Positions 48,635 to 57,272 of a stretch of 64,000 nt of DNA are shown piece after piece. This DNA comes from JAFKKS01 sp050187875 (GTDB lineage Bacteria > Pseudomonadota > Alphaproteobacteria > Rhizobiales > Xanthobacteraceae), in contig JBFWXB010000005.1 of the NCBI GenBank assembly GCA_050187875.1, positions 62,001 through 126,000 of the forward strand, read 5' to 3'. Positions within the stretch are counted from its first letter, which is position 1; every line of letters starts with the position of its first letter. The notes below the pieces were generated by a model. It was not told the origin of the DNA. It saw only the letters and a program-made list of their open reading frames with translations, and ran no database searches. A program made the position numbers and the translations under genes.

Positions 48635-49468
48635 TCAGGCGCTATCTCCCTGCGGCGAATGCTGTCGCGCCTGGGCCTCGCCGCGGGACGGCAGTTGAAA
48701 CAGGGTGTGTCCCTTGAGGAATTCCTGCGTCGCCGCCTTCTTCGGCTGACCCAACACCTCCTCGGGCGTGCCCTCGTCGTAGATCTTTCCCTCCCGCAGA
48801 AAGATAATGCGGTCGGCGACGTTGTAGGCGAACCCGAGCTCATGCGTCACGATCAACATCGTCATGCCTTCCTCGGCAAGGCGGCGCATGGCGAGCAAGA
48901 CTTCGCCGACGAGCTCGGGATCGAGCGCCGACGTCGCTTCGTCGAACAGCATGATCTGCGGCTTCATGGTCAGGGCGCGGGCGATCGCCACGCGCTGCTG
49001 CTGGCCGCCCGACAAGCGCGACGGATATTCCTTCGCCTTTTCGGCGATTCCCATCTTTGTCAGATTGGCCAGCGCCTGTTCTCTCGCGTCGCTCTCCTTC
49101 AGCCCGAGAACGCGCATCGGCCCGATCATCACGTTCTGTTCGGCCGTGAGATGGGGAAACAGGTTGAACTGCTGGAAGACCATGCCGATCTGCGCGCGGA
49201 TGTGGCGCAGCTTCGTTTCGCGATAGGCGATGGCGCCATCGCGCCCTTGCGCGGAGCCGATCAGTTTTCCTTGCAGGAAGATGCGGCCGCCGCTCGGGAT
49301 TTCGAGAAGATTCACGCAGCGCAGCAGCGTGCTTTTGCCGGACCCGCTCGCACCGATGATGACGATCGCCTCGCCGCGGCGGACGGTGAGGTCAATCCCA
49401 TCGAGCACGGTGACGTCGCCGAACGACTTTTGCAGGTTCTCGATCTTAAGGATCTCTTCGGCGGCCAA
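48635..49468 (-). CDS. Amino-acid ABC transporter ATP-binding protein (GlnQ-like)
   Basis: 277-residue ATPase of the polar amino-acid family. Walker A 'IGASGSGKSTL', Q-loop 'MVFQQFNLFPHL', signature 'LSGGQQQRVAIA', Walker B 'IMLFDEATSALD' and H-loop 'IVTHELGFAY'. The start is TTG 49468, placed by an AGGAG six bases ahead; the open frame extends further upstream only as an overlap with the permease gene. It energises the two short permeases upstream. Confidence 0.85.
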   Translation of the reverse strand: MAAEEILKIENLQKSFGDVTVLDGIDLTVRRGEAIVIIGASGSGKSTLLRCVNLLEIPSGGRIFLQGKLIGSAQGRDGAIAYRETKLRHIRAQIGMVFQQFNLFPHLTAEQNVMIGPMRVLGLKESDAREQALANLTKMGIAEKAKEYPSRLSGGQQQRVAIARALTMKPQIMLFDEATSALDPELVGEVLLAMRRLAEEGMTMLIVTHELGFAYNVADRIIFLREGKIYDEGTPEEVLGQPKKAATQEFLKGHTLFQLPSRGEAQARQHSPQGDSA

Positions 49469-49485
49469 CGCGAACTCCTGTGGGG

Positions 49486-50154
49486 TCAATCGGCGCGGCG
49501 CAGACGCCGCTCGAGCGCGGCCGAAGCGTAGCTCAAGACCAGGAGAATGCTGATCAGGCAAACCGCGGCGGTCGTATAGGATTCGAGAGGGCGATACTGT
49601 TGGGTCGCCAACAGTTTCGCGTAATAGAGCACTTCCGTATAGGCGATGGTCGAGGCCACGGTCGTCAGCTTGATGATCTCGATGATCTGGTTCGTGAAAG
49701 CCGGGATCATCCTGCGGATCGCTTGCGGCATAATGATGTATCGCATCTGCTGCAGGTAGCCGAGGCCGATCGCCTTGCCGGCCTCCCATTGGCCGCGCTC
49801 GATGGACTGTATCCCGCTGCGATAGATTTCAGCGAGATAGGCCGTGCTGTAAAGCGTGAGTGCGACGGCGCTGGCCGTGAAGGCGTTGCCCTGGATGCCG
49901 GTCAGCACGGGAATGGCGTAGTAGCACCAGAAGATCTGCACCAGAGCCGGGATGTTCCGGAAGAACTCGACGAACCACGTTCCGGGAAGGCGCAGGGCCA
50001 TGATCCGCGACGAGCGCATCGTGCCGATGACGACGCCAAAGGTGAGGCTGAGCACCAGCGTCACCGCGGCGAGCTTCGCGGCGCTCCACAATCCGTCGAG
50101 GAACAGCGGATAGAATTGCTCGAGGAATCTGAAATTCCACTGATAGGGGCGCAT
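49486..50154 (-). CDS. Amino-acid ABC transporter permease (HisM/GlnP-type)
   Basis: 222-residue inner-membrane permease with about five helices. The N-terminal 'WNFRFLEQFYPLFLDGLWSAAKLAAVTLVLSLTFGVVIG' segment and the EAA loop 'QWEAGKAIGLGYLQQMRYIIMPQAIRRMIPAF' (near residue 145) are typical of the GlnP/HisM family. It follows the sister permease by six bases and the two form a heterodimer. Confidence 0.87.
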   Translation of the reverse strand: MRPYQWNFRFLEQFYPLFLDGLWSAAKLAAVTLVLSLTFGVVIGTMRSSRIMALRLPGTWFVEFFRNIPALVQIFWCYYAIPVLTGIQGNAFTASAVALTLYSTAYLAEIYRSGIQSIERGQWEAGKAIGLGYLQQMRYIIMPQAIRRMIPAFTNQIIEIIKLTTVASTIAYTEVLYYAKLLATQQYRPLESYTTAAVCLISILLVLSYASAALERRLRRAD

Positions 50155-50160
50155 GGCGCG

Positions 50161-50826
50161 TCAATCCGAGAGCGCGAGGCGGCGCTCGACGCGCCGCGTG
50201 AGCTGGCTCATGGCGAAAATGACGACGAAGTAGATCAGCGCCACGACGGTAAAGCTTTCGACGGGCCGGAAGGTCCGCGCCGCGATCTCCGTCGCGTTAT
50301 AGACGAGCTCCGCGTAGGTGATCGGCGCGGCGAGCGCGGTCGACTTCAAGAGTTCGATCAGCCGGGTGAAGAAGACGGGCAGCGCGTGCTTCACCGCCTG
50401 GGGCAAGATGATGTACCACAGTGCGCTCGCGCGGCTCATGCCGATGGAGCGCGCCGCCTCGCTTTGCCCGCGGCCGATCGCCTGGATGCCGCTACGATAG
50501 ACTTCCGCCATGTAGGCGGCGGACTGGAGGCCGAGCGCGAGCGTCGCGGCCGTGAACGCGGTGAATTCGACCCGCAGCAGGATCGGCAGGACGAAATAGA
50601 ACCACATGATGAGGACGAGCGCCGGCGACGCCCGAAAGACGTCGATATAGAACACGGTGAGATGCGACAGGATCGGGATTCGCGAGAGCCGCGTGACCGC
50701 CAGGATGAGCCCGAGCGGAATCGCAATGGCGAGGGCGGCGAGGAACAACAAGATCGTCCCGACGCCGCCCGCGACCAACAAGTCCGTGTAGCGCCAGACG
50801 ACGGAAAAATCCCACTCGTAAGGCAC
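50161..50826 (-). CDS. Amino-acid ABC transporter permease (HisQ/GlnP-type)
   Basis: 221-residue permease. N-terminal 'WDFSVVWRYTDLLVAGGVGTILLFLAALAIAIPLG', EAA loop 'GQSEAARSIGMSRASALWYIILPQAVKHALPVF' near residue 140. It lies 74 bases downstream of the binding-protein gene and pairs with the permease that follows. The short length without a periplasmic insert separates this system from the Aap-type transporter at 27584-31707. Confidence 0.87.
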   Translation of the reverse strand: MPYEWDFSVVWRYTDLLVAGGVGTILLFLAALAIAIPLGLILAVTRLSRIPILSHLTVFYIDVFRASPALVLIMWFYFVLPILLRVEFTAFTAATLALGLQSAAYMAEVYRSGIQAIGRGQSEAARSIGMSRASALWYIILPQAVKHALPVFFTRLIELLKSTALAAPITYAELVYNATEIAARTFRPVESFTVVALIYFVVIFAMSQLTRRVERRLALSD

Positions 50827-50900
50827 CGGCTATCCTCGGATGCGACCGCGGCCATCCTGCGCGGGCCGCCGCGATGCGGCGGCGACGCCCTGTCCGCGGA

Positions 50901-51764
50901 TCATTTCTCCAGCCGCTCGCGCACGATCGGGATGATCTCCTTGGGATCGAGGCCGCGGAACGACAGGAACTGCTCGTACATATCCTGCGTCTTGCCGGAG
51001 TAATAGTAGTAGCTGACGCAGAGCTCGATGTAGTCGCGCCAGCGACGGTCGCTCTCGCGGCGCATCCCGGCGCCCGACGGCAGCGCGACGATCGGGGTCG
51101 GAACCAATGTCTTGCCCATCTTCAGCGCCGCGCGGGTGAGATCGGCCGTCGGCGCCGTGGTCATGCCCCCGTCGATGCGGCCGGCCTGGAAGGCGGCGAG
51201 CATTTCGCCGTGAAGCTGGAAGCGCACGATCGTCGCTTTCGGCGCCATCTTGGTGAGGATCGCATCGGTCGAGGAGCCGCTCACGCCGCCGAGCTTATAT
51301 TTCGGGTCGTTGAGCTCGGCCCAGGATTTTGCCGGCAGGTCATCGCGAACGATCAGGCCGAACGGATACCAAAGCACGGGCGAGACGAAGTCGAGCGCGA
51401 GGCCACGCACGGGGTTGGGATCGAGCATGAACATCACGTCGAACTGGTTGGCCTGGAGGCCGGCGACCGCGTTGCCCCAGGTCGTCTCGACGACTTCGAG
51501 CTCGACGCCCATCGCGTCGGCGATCTCCTTCGCCAGGGTGACGCCCACGCCGCGCCACATCACGCCGCCGGAGACGACGCCGCCCGGCGCCGAGCTGTTG
51601 GTCGTATCCTTGTAGTACCACGGTTCCGTCGGAGCCGCGCCAAGGCGCAGCTTCTTCGTCTTCATGATCTGGTCCCATGTCGACGTCGCCTGTGCCGACG
51701 CCGGCGCTACGGCGAACGCGCACAGAAGCAGGACCGCGAAAATCCCGTAAATCAGCTTTTTCAT
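50901..51764 (-). CDS. Amino-acid ABC transporter substrate-binding protein, family 3
   Basis: 287-residue periplasmic binding protein. Signal peptide 'KKLIYGIFAVLLLCAFAVAPASA-QA', then 'KTKKLRLGAAPTEPWYYKDT', 'RGVGVTLAKEIADAMGVELEVVETTWGNAVAGLQANQFDVMFMLDPNPVR' and 'GGVSGSSTDAILTKMAPKATIV'. The Asp in 'QFDVMF' and Arg in 'PVRGLALDF' are the usual amino-acid-contacting positions. ATG 51764 has GGGAG ahead; upstream residues in the same frame are not signal-like. Confidence 0.85.
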   Translation of the reverse strand: MKKLIYGIFAVLLLCAFAVAPASAQATSTWDQIMKTKKLRLGAAPTEPWYYKDTTNSSAPGGVVSGGVMWRGVGVTLAKEIADAMGVELEVVETTWGNAVAGLQANQFDVMFMLDPNPVRGLALDFVSPVLWYPFGLIVRDDLPAKSWAELNDPKYKLGGVSGSSTDAILTKMAPKATIVRFQLHGEMLAAFQAGRIDGGMTTAPTADLTRAALKMGKTLVPTPIVALPSGAGMRRESDRRWRDYIELCVSYYYYSGKTQDMYEQFLSFRGLDPKEIIPIVRERLEK

Positions 51765-51862
51765 TTGGACGCTCCCCTTTCCTGACGTTTCACATCGAAC
51801 CGTCGTGATTGCGCCGTTCCGGCGTCGTTCAATTAATGACCGGCGTCTCACATCGTGCCGCG

Positions 51863-52642
51863 TCACGCGGCCTTCGGCGCCATCGTGTAGTTCAATCCGG
51901 CGCGGCCACCGTCGATATAGAGTGTCTGCCCGGTGACGTAGCCGGCGTCATCGCTCGCGAGGAAGGCAACGACGGACGCGACGTCTGCGCCCTCGCCGAA
52001 GCGCCCGATGGGCGTGCGCGAGAGGATGCGATCGCGCGTCGCCGGGTCGGACAGCAGCGCCTCGCGGTTGAGCTCGGTGACGATGGTGCCGGGCCCGACG
52101 GCGTTCACGCGGATGCCATGCGGCGCGAGGCTGAGCGACATCGCGCGCGTCAGCGAGGAGATGCCGCCCTTCGAGGCGGCGTAGGGCGAGATCGTCGGCA
52201 TCGTCATAATGACGCTCGTCGACGACATGTTGACGATCGCGCCCTTGAGGCCCTTCGCCACCATCTGCTTGGCGGCTTTTTGCCCGCACAGAAACACGGA
52301 CTTGAGATTCGTGCGGATGACGTCGTCGAAATCCTTCTCGGAGAGTTCGAGGAAGTCGGCGCGCCGCATGATGCCAGCGTTGTTGATGAGAATGTCGACG
52401 TTGCCGTGACGGGCGAAAATTTCATCGAACGTCCGGTCGACCTCGGCCTTTTGGCCCACATCGCAATGCAGATAATGCGCTTCGCTGGTCTTGCCGATTT
52501 CCGCCGTGGATTTCTTGCCCGTCTCGTCCTCGATATCGAGCAGGATGACCTTGGCGCCGTCCTGAGCGAGACGGGTCGCGCAGGCAAGGCCAATGCCTCG
52601 CGCCGCGCCCGTCACCACCGCCAGCTTGCCCTTGAAACGCAT
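51863..52642 (-). CDS. SDR family NAD(P)-dependent oxidoreductase (FabG-like), paralogue of the 19215 gene
   Basis: 259-residue classical SDR. Cofactor motif 'AVVTGAARGIGLACA', 'LLDIEDETG' (acidic NAD-selecting residue), 'NNAGIMRRADF', catalytic Ser in 'MSSTSVIM' and Tyr-x3-Lys in 'YAASKGGIS'. The end 'DGGRAGLNYTM' and the middle segment 'MTMPTI' match the SDR at 19215-19979 closely. GGGAGGGGG precedes ATG 52642. It lies between the aminotransferase (28 bases) and the ABC transporter genes. Confidence 0.87.
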   Translation of the reverse strand: MRFKGKLAVVTGAARGIGLACATRLAQDGAKVILLDIEDETGKKSTAEIGKTSEAHYLHCDVGQKAEVDRTFDEIFARHGNVDILINNAGIMRRADFLELSEKDFDDVIRTNLKSVFLCGQKAAKQMVAKGLKGAIVNMSSTSVIMTMPTISPYAASKGGISSLTRAMSLSLAPHGIRVNAVGPGTIVTELNREALLSDPATRDRILSRTPIGRFGEGADVASVVAFLASDDAGYVTGQTLYIDGGRAGLNYTMAPKAA

Positions 52643-52670
52643 TTCCCCCTCCCGAACTGAAGCGCCGCGG

Positions 52671-53615
52671 TCACGCCGGCGCGGTGCCGTCATAAACGGG
52701 CGTCAGCCAGTGGCGATATTTGGCCACCTGGTTCTTCGCCGTGTCGAAATAAGCTTTCTGAATGGCGCCGGTCAGTGGGCCGACTTTCCCATCGCCGACC
52801 GGATAATGGTCGACGGAGACGATCGGAACGACTTCGGCGCCGCTGCCGCAGAAGAACGCTTCATCGGCGATGTAGAGTTCCGACCGGTCGACCTCGCGCT
52901 CGACGACGGTGACGCCGAGATCTTCGCGGAACAGCTGGATCAGCGTCTCGCGCGTGATGCTTTCGAGAATGTCGGCGGTGACCGGTGGGGTGATGACCAC
53001 GCCGTCACGCACCATCATGAAGCAGGAGCTCGGGCTCTCCGACACCTTGCCGCGCTCATTGAGCATGATCGGCGAGCCAAAGCCTTTGATGCGCGCGTCG
53101 ACGAGCGCAAGCCGCGAGTTATGATAATTTCCGGCGGCTTTGATGCGGGACGGGCTCGAGGAATCGGAGTTGCGCCGCCAGCTGCTGATGCAGCTGTTGA
53201 TGCCCTTCGTGATCGTCGGCGCGGACGGCCGGCTAAACGCGAGGATGAACACGCCGGTGCGGATCTCGTGCGGCTCCCAGGCATTCGGCTCGCCCATGTC
53301 GAAATAGACGACGGGGCGGAAGTGAACGCTGTCCTTGAAGCGATTTTTCCGAATGAGTTCGATGAAGGCCTTGGTCAGCTCTTCGTCGCTGTAAGGAATC
53401 GACATGCGCATGATCTTCGCGGATTGGCGCAGCCGGCGCAGATGCTCCTTGTTGCGGAAAATATAGAGCTGCCGCTCCTGCTCGTTCCAATAGGCGCGCA
53501 TGCCTTCGAACACGTTGGCGCCGCGCAGCACGGCGTCGGCGGAAACGTGGATTTTCGCATCGGCCCACGGCACCACCTGGCCGTCCATCCAAACGAAATC
53601 GGCTGTCTTGGCCAT
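52671..53615 (-). CDS. Class IV PLP aminotransferase, branched-chain (IlvE)-type
   Basis: 314-residue fold-type IV aminotransferase. The PLP lysine is in 'SRIKAAGNYHNSRLALVDA', with 'DEAFFCGSGAEVVPI' as the cofactor phosphate loop and 'RGANVFEGMRAYW' as the substrate-gate segment. ATG 53615 (MAKTADFVW) is preceded by AGGAA; a longer frame to 53657 enters the promoter. It heads the operon with the SDR and ABC transporter. IlvE is the family; in this catabolic setting it may act on another amino acid to give the oxo-acid used by the ComDE-like enzyme. Confidence 0.85.
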   Translation of the reverse strand: MAKTADFVWMDGQVVPWADAKIHVSADAVLRGANVFEGMRAYWNEQERQLYIFRNKEHLRRLRQSAKIMRMSIPYSDEELTKAFIELIRKNRFKDSVHFRPVVYFDMGEPNAWEPHEIRTGVFILAFSRPSAPTITKGINSCISSWRRNSDSSSPSRIKAAGNYHNSRLALVDARIKGFGSPIMLNERGKVSESPSSCFMMVRDGVVITPPVTADILESITRETLIQLFREDLGVTVVEREVDRSELYIADEAFFCGSGAEVVPIVSVDHYPVGDGKVGPLTGAIQKAYFDTAKNQVAKYRHWLTPVYDGTAPA

Positions 53616-53663
53616 GAACGAGTTCCTGTTTCGGAAGAGGCAGTGGCGTCGGTTCAAAAATAG

Positions 53664-53691
53664 ATTATAATAGTATCATGTTTATCGGCAA
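53664..53691 (-). promoter_or_regulatory. Promoter of the aminotransferase operon
   Basis: On the minus strand TTGCCG (53686-53691) and consensus TATAAT (53664-53669), 16 bases apart, lie about 50 bases before the aminotransferase ATG. The local AT-rich patch (53661-53685) is the only one in the divergent 53616-53775 region, so the GntR regulator encoded at 53776 probably binds here. Confidence 0.55.
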
Positions 53692-53775
53692 CCCTTTTGC
53701 GGCAATTGGTCGGACGCGATATCCAATCGCAGGTTGTCGGGATTCGCGGGCGCGAAGCCGGCGAAGAGGGCGGTC

Positions 53776-54528
53776 ATGATCGAATTCGAAAGAGCGAAGC
53801 CGGTGAAGGCGGCACAGGCGATGGCGCAGCGGATTCGCAACGCCATCCTCGACGGCTCGATCAAGATCGGCGAGCGGCTGCCGGCGGAACGCACGCTGAT
53901 CGAACAGTTCGGTTACAGCCGCGCCGTGGTGCGCGAGGCGCTGCGGCTCCTTGAGGACGGCGGCTTGATCGAATTGCAGTCGGGCCGTCACGGCGGCGCC
54001 GTGGTGCGCAGTCCGGACAACACCCGCGTGCTCTCGCATATCGACACGATGCTGCGCCTGCAAAGCACGGACGTGCGCGACGTCCACGAGGCACAGCGAT
54101 TGATCGAGCCGCTGGTCGTGCAGCTCGCGATCGAGCGCGCGCAGCCTGCGGACCTCGACGCCGTGCGCCGCACGGTCGAGCTCATCGAAGAACATCCCGA
54201 CGACGTCGAGCTCGTGCGCACTCAAAGCAACCTGTTCCATACGCTGCTCGGCGACGCGACCCACAACAACGTCATGGCGATGATTGCCGCGCTGATCCGG
54301 CAGATCATCGTCGACTTTCGCTACGAGGGAGACTCGTCGGAAGCCCTGCAGATCGCCCGCATTCACCGTCGTATCCTGGAGGCGATCGAGGCGCGCGACA
54401 TCAAGGCGGCGATCCGCCGCACGATCCGCCACGTCGACGCGAGCGAGGACGTGATGTGCTCGCGGACGATGAACGGCCCCGTTTCGAAAAAGGCGTCGGG
54501 AAAAAAAGCGCGCCGCGCCGCATTGTAG
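53776..54528 (+). CDS. GntR family transcriptional regulator, FadR/FCD subfamily
   Basis: 250-residue repressor-type regulator. The winged helix covers residues 8-75 ('QRIRNAILDGSIKIGERLPAERTLIEQFGYSRAVVREALRLLEDGGLI'-type; recognition helix SRAVVREAL). The FCD domain spans 90-225 with 'HEAQRLIEPLVVQLAI' and 'NLFHTLLGDATHNNVM'. ATG 53776 follows GAGGG; the upstream TTG at 53734 is less likely. The C-terminus is very basic. It is divergent from the aminotransferase operon, its most likely target, and a candidate for the TTGTATAC sites. Confidence 0.86.
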   Translation: MIEFERAKPVKAAQAMAQRIRNAILDGSIKIGERLPAERTLIEQFGYSRAVVREALRLLEDGGLIELQSGRHGGAVVRSPDNTRVLSHIDTMLRLQSTDVRDVHEAQRLIEPLVVQLAIERAQPADLDAVRRTVELIEEHPDDVELVRTQSNLFHTLLGDATHNNVMAMIAALIRQIIVDFRYEGDSSEALQIARIHRRILEAIEARDIKAAIRRTIRHVDASEDVMCSRTMNGPVSKKASGKKARRAAL

Positions 54529-54563
54529 GCGCTTATCGGCAGACCTCATTTTCGCGATCGCGT

Positions 54564-55598
54564 TCATCGCTTCGCGCGCGCCGAGAGGGTTTCGATCAGC
54601 TCCCACGCGTCGTCCGAGATCGGAATTCCTGCGGTACGGGACTTTTCGCGGCGTGCATAACGGTGCGCTGCCGGCAAGCGCGAGACGCCGCTTGCGGCGG
54701 CCTGTTTCAGCAGCGCCTCGATGCGCGCGCCGAATGACGACCCTGCCGAGCGGTTCGGATCGATCAGGATCACGCACTGTCCCGCGCGCGTGGTCTGCGC
54801 GGCCGGATATCCAGTCTGATCGTGCTCGTAGCCGAACTGCCCTCCGGTGATCGCGGCCGCCATCACCTCCACCATGAAAGCGATGCTCGAGCCTTTGTGA
54901 CCCCCGAAGGGCCGCATCGCGCCACCTTCGAGGATCGCGTTGGGGTCGCGAGTCGGGCGACCCTGCGAATCGGTGCCGATGCCGTCAGCGACCAACCGCC
55001 CTTCCTTGGCGGCCAAAAGAACCTCGCCTTGCGCGACCACGCTTGAGGCCTGGTCGAAGACCAGCGGGTCCGCGTTCTTTCGCGGACAGGCGAAGGCCAG
55101 CGGGTTTGTGCCAAGCAGCTTCTTGTCGCCGTCCCAGATCAACATGCGGCTCTTGGCGTTGACGAACGAGATCGCGACGAATCCCGCCCGGGCGAACGGC
55201 TCGACATCGGGCCACAACGCCGCGAAGTGGTGCGAATTGCGGACCGCCAGGATAGCGATGCCGTTCTCCCTCGCCTTGCGCATCAACGGTTCGCGCGCAA
55301 ACTCGATCGCGACCTGGGCGAAGCCGTTGCGCGCATCGACCCGCAGAATGCCGGGCGCGGCGTCTTCGGCGCTGGGGACTGCCGCTCCGTCAACCCACCC
55401 GCTTTCGAGCGTCGCGATGTAGCCCGGAAGCCGCAGCAGGCCGTGGCTGACGGCGCCATCCTGTTGCGCTTGCGCCATGCGGCCGGCGATCACGCGCGCG
55501 GCAGTCTCCGACATGCGATGCGCGACGAGAATGGCGGTGAGCTTCTCCACCAGGTCGTCGAACGAAATCGTTCGCTTCATCGTTAGATTTCCATCCAT
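54564..55598 (-). CDS. Ldh family (malate/L-lactate/sulfolactate-type) NAD(P)-dependent dehydrogenase
   Basis: 344-residue dehydrogenase of the MDH2/LDH2 family that also contains ComC (sulfolactate), ureidoglycolate and delta-1-piperideine-2-carboxylate reductases. Landmarks are 'GAVSHGLLRLPGYIATLESG' (catalytic His), 'GIAILAVRNSHHFAALW', 'GTNPLAFACPRKNADPLVFDQASS' and 'GGHKGSSIAFMVEVMAAAITGGQFG'. The start is ATG 55598 or 55580. It lies four bases after the last permease of the operon and is the probable enzyme handling the imported compound or its oxo-acid. The exact substrate is open. Confidence 0.84.
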   Translation of the reverse strand: MDGNLTMKRTISFDDLVEKLTAILVAHRMSETAARVIAGRMAQAQQDGAVSHGLLRLPGYIATLESGWVDGAAVPSAEDAAPGILRVDARNGFAQVAIEFAREPLMRKARENGIAILAVRNSHHFAALWPDVEPFARAGFVAISFVNAKSRMLIWDGDKKLLGTNPLAFACPRKNADPLVFDQASSVVAQGEVLLAAKEGRLVADGIGTDSQGRPTRDPNAILEGGAMRPFGGHKGSSIAFMVEVMAAAITGGQFGYEHDQTGYPAAQTTRAGQCVILIDPNRSAGSSFGARIEALLKQAAASGVSRLPAAHRYARREKSRTAGIPISDDAWELIETLSARAKR

Positions 55599-55602
55599 GA
55601 CG

Positions 55603-56394
55603 CTATCGGCTGGTGGCCGCTTTCTCGATACCGATGGTCAGGTCGAGGATGATGACCGCGACCACCGCGAACAGGATCGTGATGGAGGAGACGGCGGCGA
55701 GAAACGGATCGACCGAGAATTCGATGTAGTTGAATAGCTTGACCGGCAATGTGGTGAGGGAGGGCGTGGAGTGGAAAATGCTCACCTCCACATTGATCCA
55801 GGACATGATGAACGCAAACAGCGCGCCGGCGATGATCCCCGCCTTGATTTGCGGAAGCGTGACGAGAAAGAAGGTCTGAAAAGACGACGCCCCGAGGTCC
55901 TGCGCCGCCTCTTCGATCGACTGATCGAAATTGACGAGCGACGCGATGGTCGTGCGCATGACGTAAGGCAACACCAGGATCGAATGACCGACCAAAAGCG
56001 CGGAGAATGTCCGCGCGAAGCCGAGCGTCGTTGAGTATTGCAGGATGGCGACACCGATCACGATCGTCGGCAGGATGAGAGGGGAGAGGAAAAGGGCGCC
56101 GACGGCCCCGCGACCGGGAAACGGCACGCGCGCAACGACGAGAGCCGCCGGCACGCCAAGGAGGGTCGCGATCACGGTCGAAGCGACGCCGAGTTTCACG
56201 CTCAGCCAGAAGGCTTCGATGTAGGTGGGATCGGCGAAGAAGCCGCCATACCATTTCAGCGTGAAGCCCTGCGGTGGAAACTTCAGAAACGCGGTCTCGG
56301 TCACCGACACGCCGACGACCACGATCAGCGGGAGCAGGAGATAGGCGAATGTCAACCAGCTGAGCACGGCGATGGCGATGCGACGCGGCTGCAT
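55603..56394 (-). CDS. ABC transporter permease, PotC-like
   Basis: 263-residue permease with six helices. N-terminus 'IAIAVLSWLTFAYLLLPLIVVVGVSVTE', family-typical 'FPPQGFTLKWYGGFFADP', EAA loop 'IEEAAQDLGASSFQTFFLVTLPQIKAGI' near residue 165. ATG 56394 sits 11 bases after the PotB-like stop; longer open frames through the upstream gene are out of frame with it. It forms the importer with the three genes upstream. Confidence 0.87.
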   Translation of the reverse strand: MQPRRIAIAVLSWLTFAYLLLPLIVVVGVSVTETAFLKFPPQGFTLKWYGGFFADPTYIEAFWLSVKLGVASTVIATLLGVPAALVVARVPFPGRGAVGALFLSPLILPTIVIGVAILQYSTTLGFARTFSALLVGHSILVLPYVMRTTIASLVNFDQSIEEAAQDLGASSFQTFFLVTLPQIKAGIIAGALFAFIMSWINVEVSIFHSTPSLTTLPVKLFNYIEFSVDPFLAAVSSITILFAVVAVIILDLTIGIEKAATSR

Positions 56395-56405
56395 GTCTTC
56401 ACTCC

Positions 56406-57242
56406 TCAGGCGCGCTGCGCGCGGCGATCCAGCAGCAGCACGTAGATCGCGATCAGGATCAGCGTCATGGCGAGAAGCAGGATCGCGAGCGCCGCGCCAA
56501 AATTGCTGTCGAAGACCACCATGTATTGCTGGAAGATCAGCATCGGCATGACGAGATAGCGCCCGCCGCTCATGATGCTCGGCGTCACATAGGCGCTCAC
56601 GGCAAGGGTGAAGACGATGAGCGAGCCGGCAAGCACGCCGGGGATGCTGAGCGGCAGCGTCACCTTGAGGAACGTGAGGAGCGGATTTGCGCCGAGGTCG
56701 CGCGCCGCCTCGATCACGGAGCGATTGATGTTTTGCAGGACCGTGCCGATCGACAGCACCATGAAGGGCAGCAGGGTGTAGCTCAGTGCGAGAATGATGC
56801 TGAGCTTGGTGTAAACGAGTTGCAGGGGCGCGTCGATAAGGCCAGCGGCGAGAAGGCCCTGGTTCACCATTCCCCCGCGCCCGAGCATCACGATCCAGCC
56901 GAAGGCGCGCACGATATTGCTCGTGAACAGCGGCGTGATCAGGATGATGTAGATGAGGCGGCGGACGGTCCGGCTCCTGACGTGGAAATGGATGTGGTAG
57001 GCGACCGGGAAACCGAAGACGACGCAGAACAGCGTCGACCAAAGGCTGACCTCCATCGTCTGCCACAGGATTTTCCAGTAGTACGCGTCGCCGATGATCC
57101 GCGTGTAGTTCGCCGTTGTGAGCGTCGTGCCTTTCTCGAAGCTGGAAAGGACGAGGTCGCCGAACGGAACAAAGAAAAATATCGCGAGGCAAAGCAGCGG
57201 ACCGCCGAGCAGCAGAACGCTTCCGAGGCGGCTGATGCGCAT
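56406..57242 (-). CDS. ABC transporter permease, PotB-like
   Basis: 278-residue permease with about six helices ('VLLLGGPLLCLAIFFFVPFGDLVLSSF' at the N-terminus; 'VIEAARDLGANPLLTFLKVTLP' as EAA loop near residue 185). The PotB-type periplasmic start and spacing to the PotC-like partner (11 bases) are typical. Uptake by this system is driven by the ATPase encoded 30 bases upstream. Confidence 0.88.
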   Translation of the reverse strand: MRISRLGSVLLLGGPLLCLAIFFFVPFGDLVLSSFEKGTTLTTANYTRIIGDAYYWKILWQTMEVSLWSTLFCVVFGFPVAYHIHFHVRSRTVRRLIYIILITPLFTSNIVRAFGWIVMLGRGGMVNQGLLAAGLIDAPLQLVYTKLSIILALSYTLLPFMVLSIGTVLQNINRSVIEAARDLGANPLLTFLKVTLPLSIPGVLAGSLIVFTLAVSAYVTPSIMSGGRYLVMPMLIFQQYMVVFDSNFGAALAILLLAMTLILIAIYVLLLDRRAQRA

Positions 57243-57272
57243 CTCAGCAACCGTCCGTGCGAGGGCGCGTGA

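Noticed and set aside
53734..53775. TTG start adding 14 residues to the GntR regulator
   Set aside because: ATG 53776 has a GAGGG ribosome-binding site and gives the normal GntR N-terminus.
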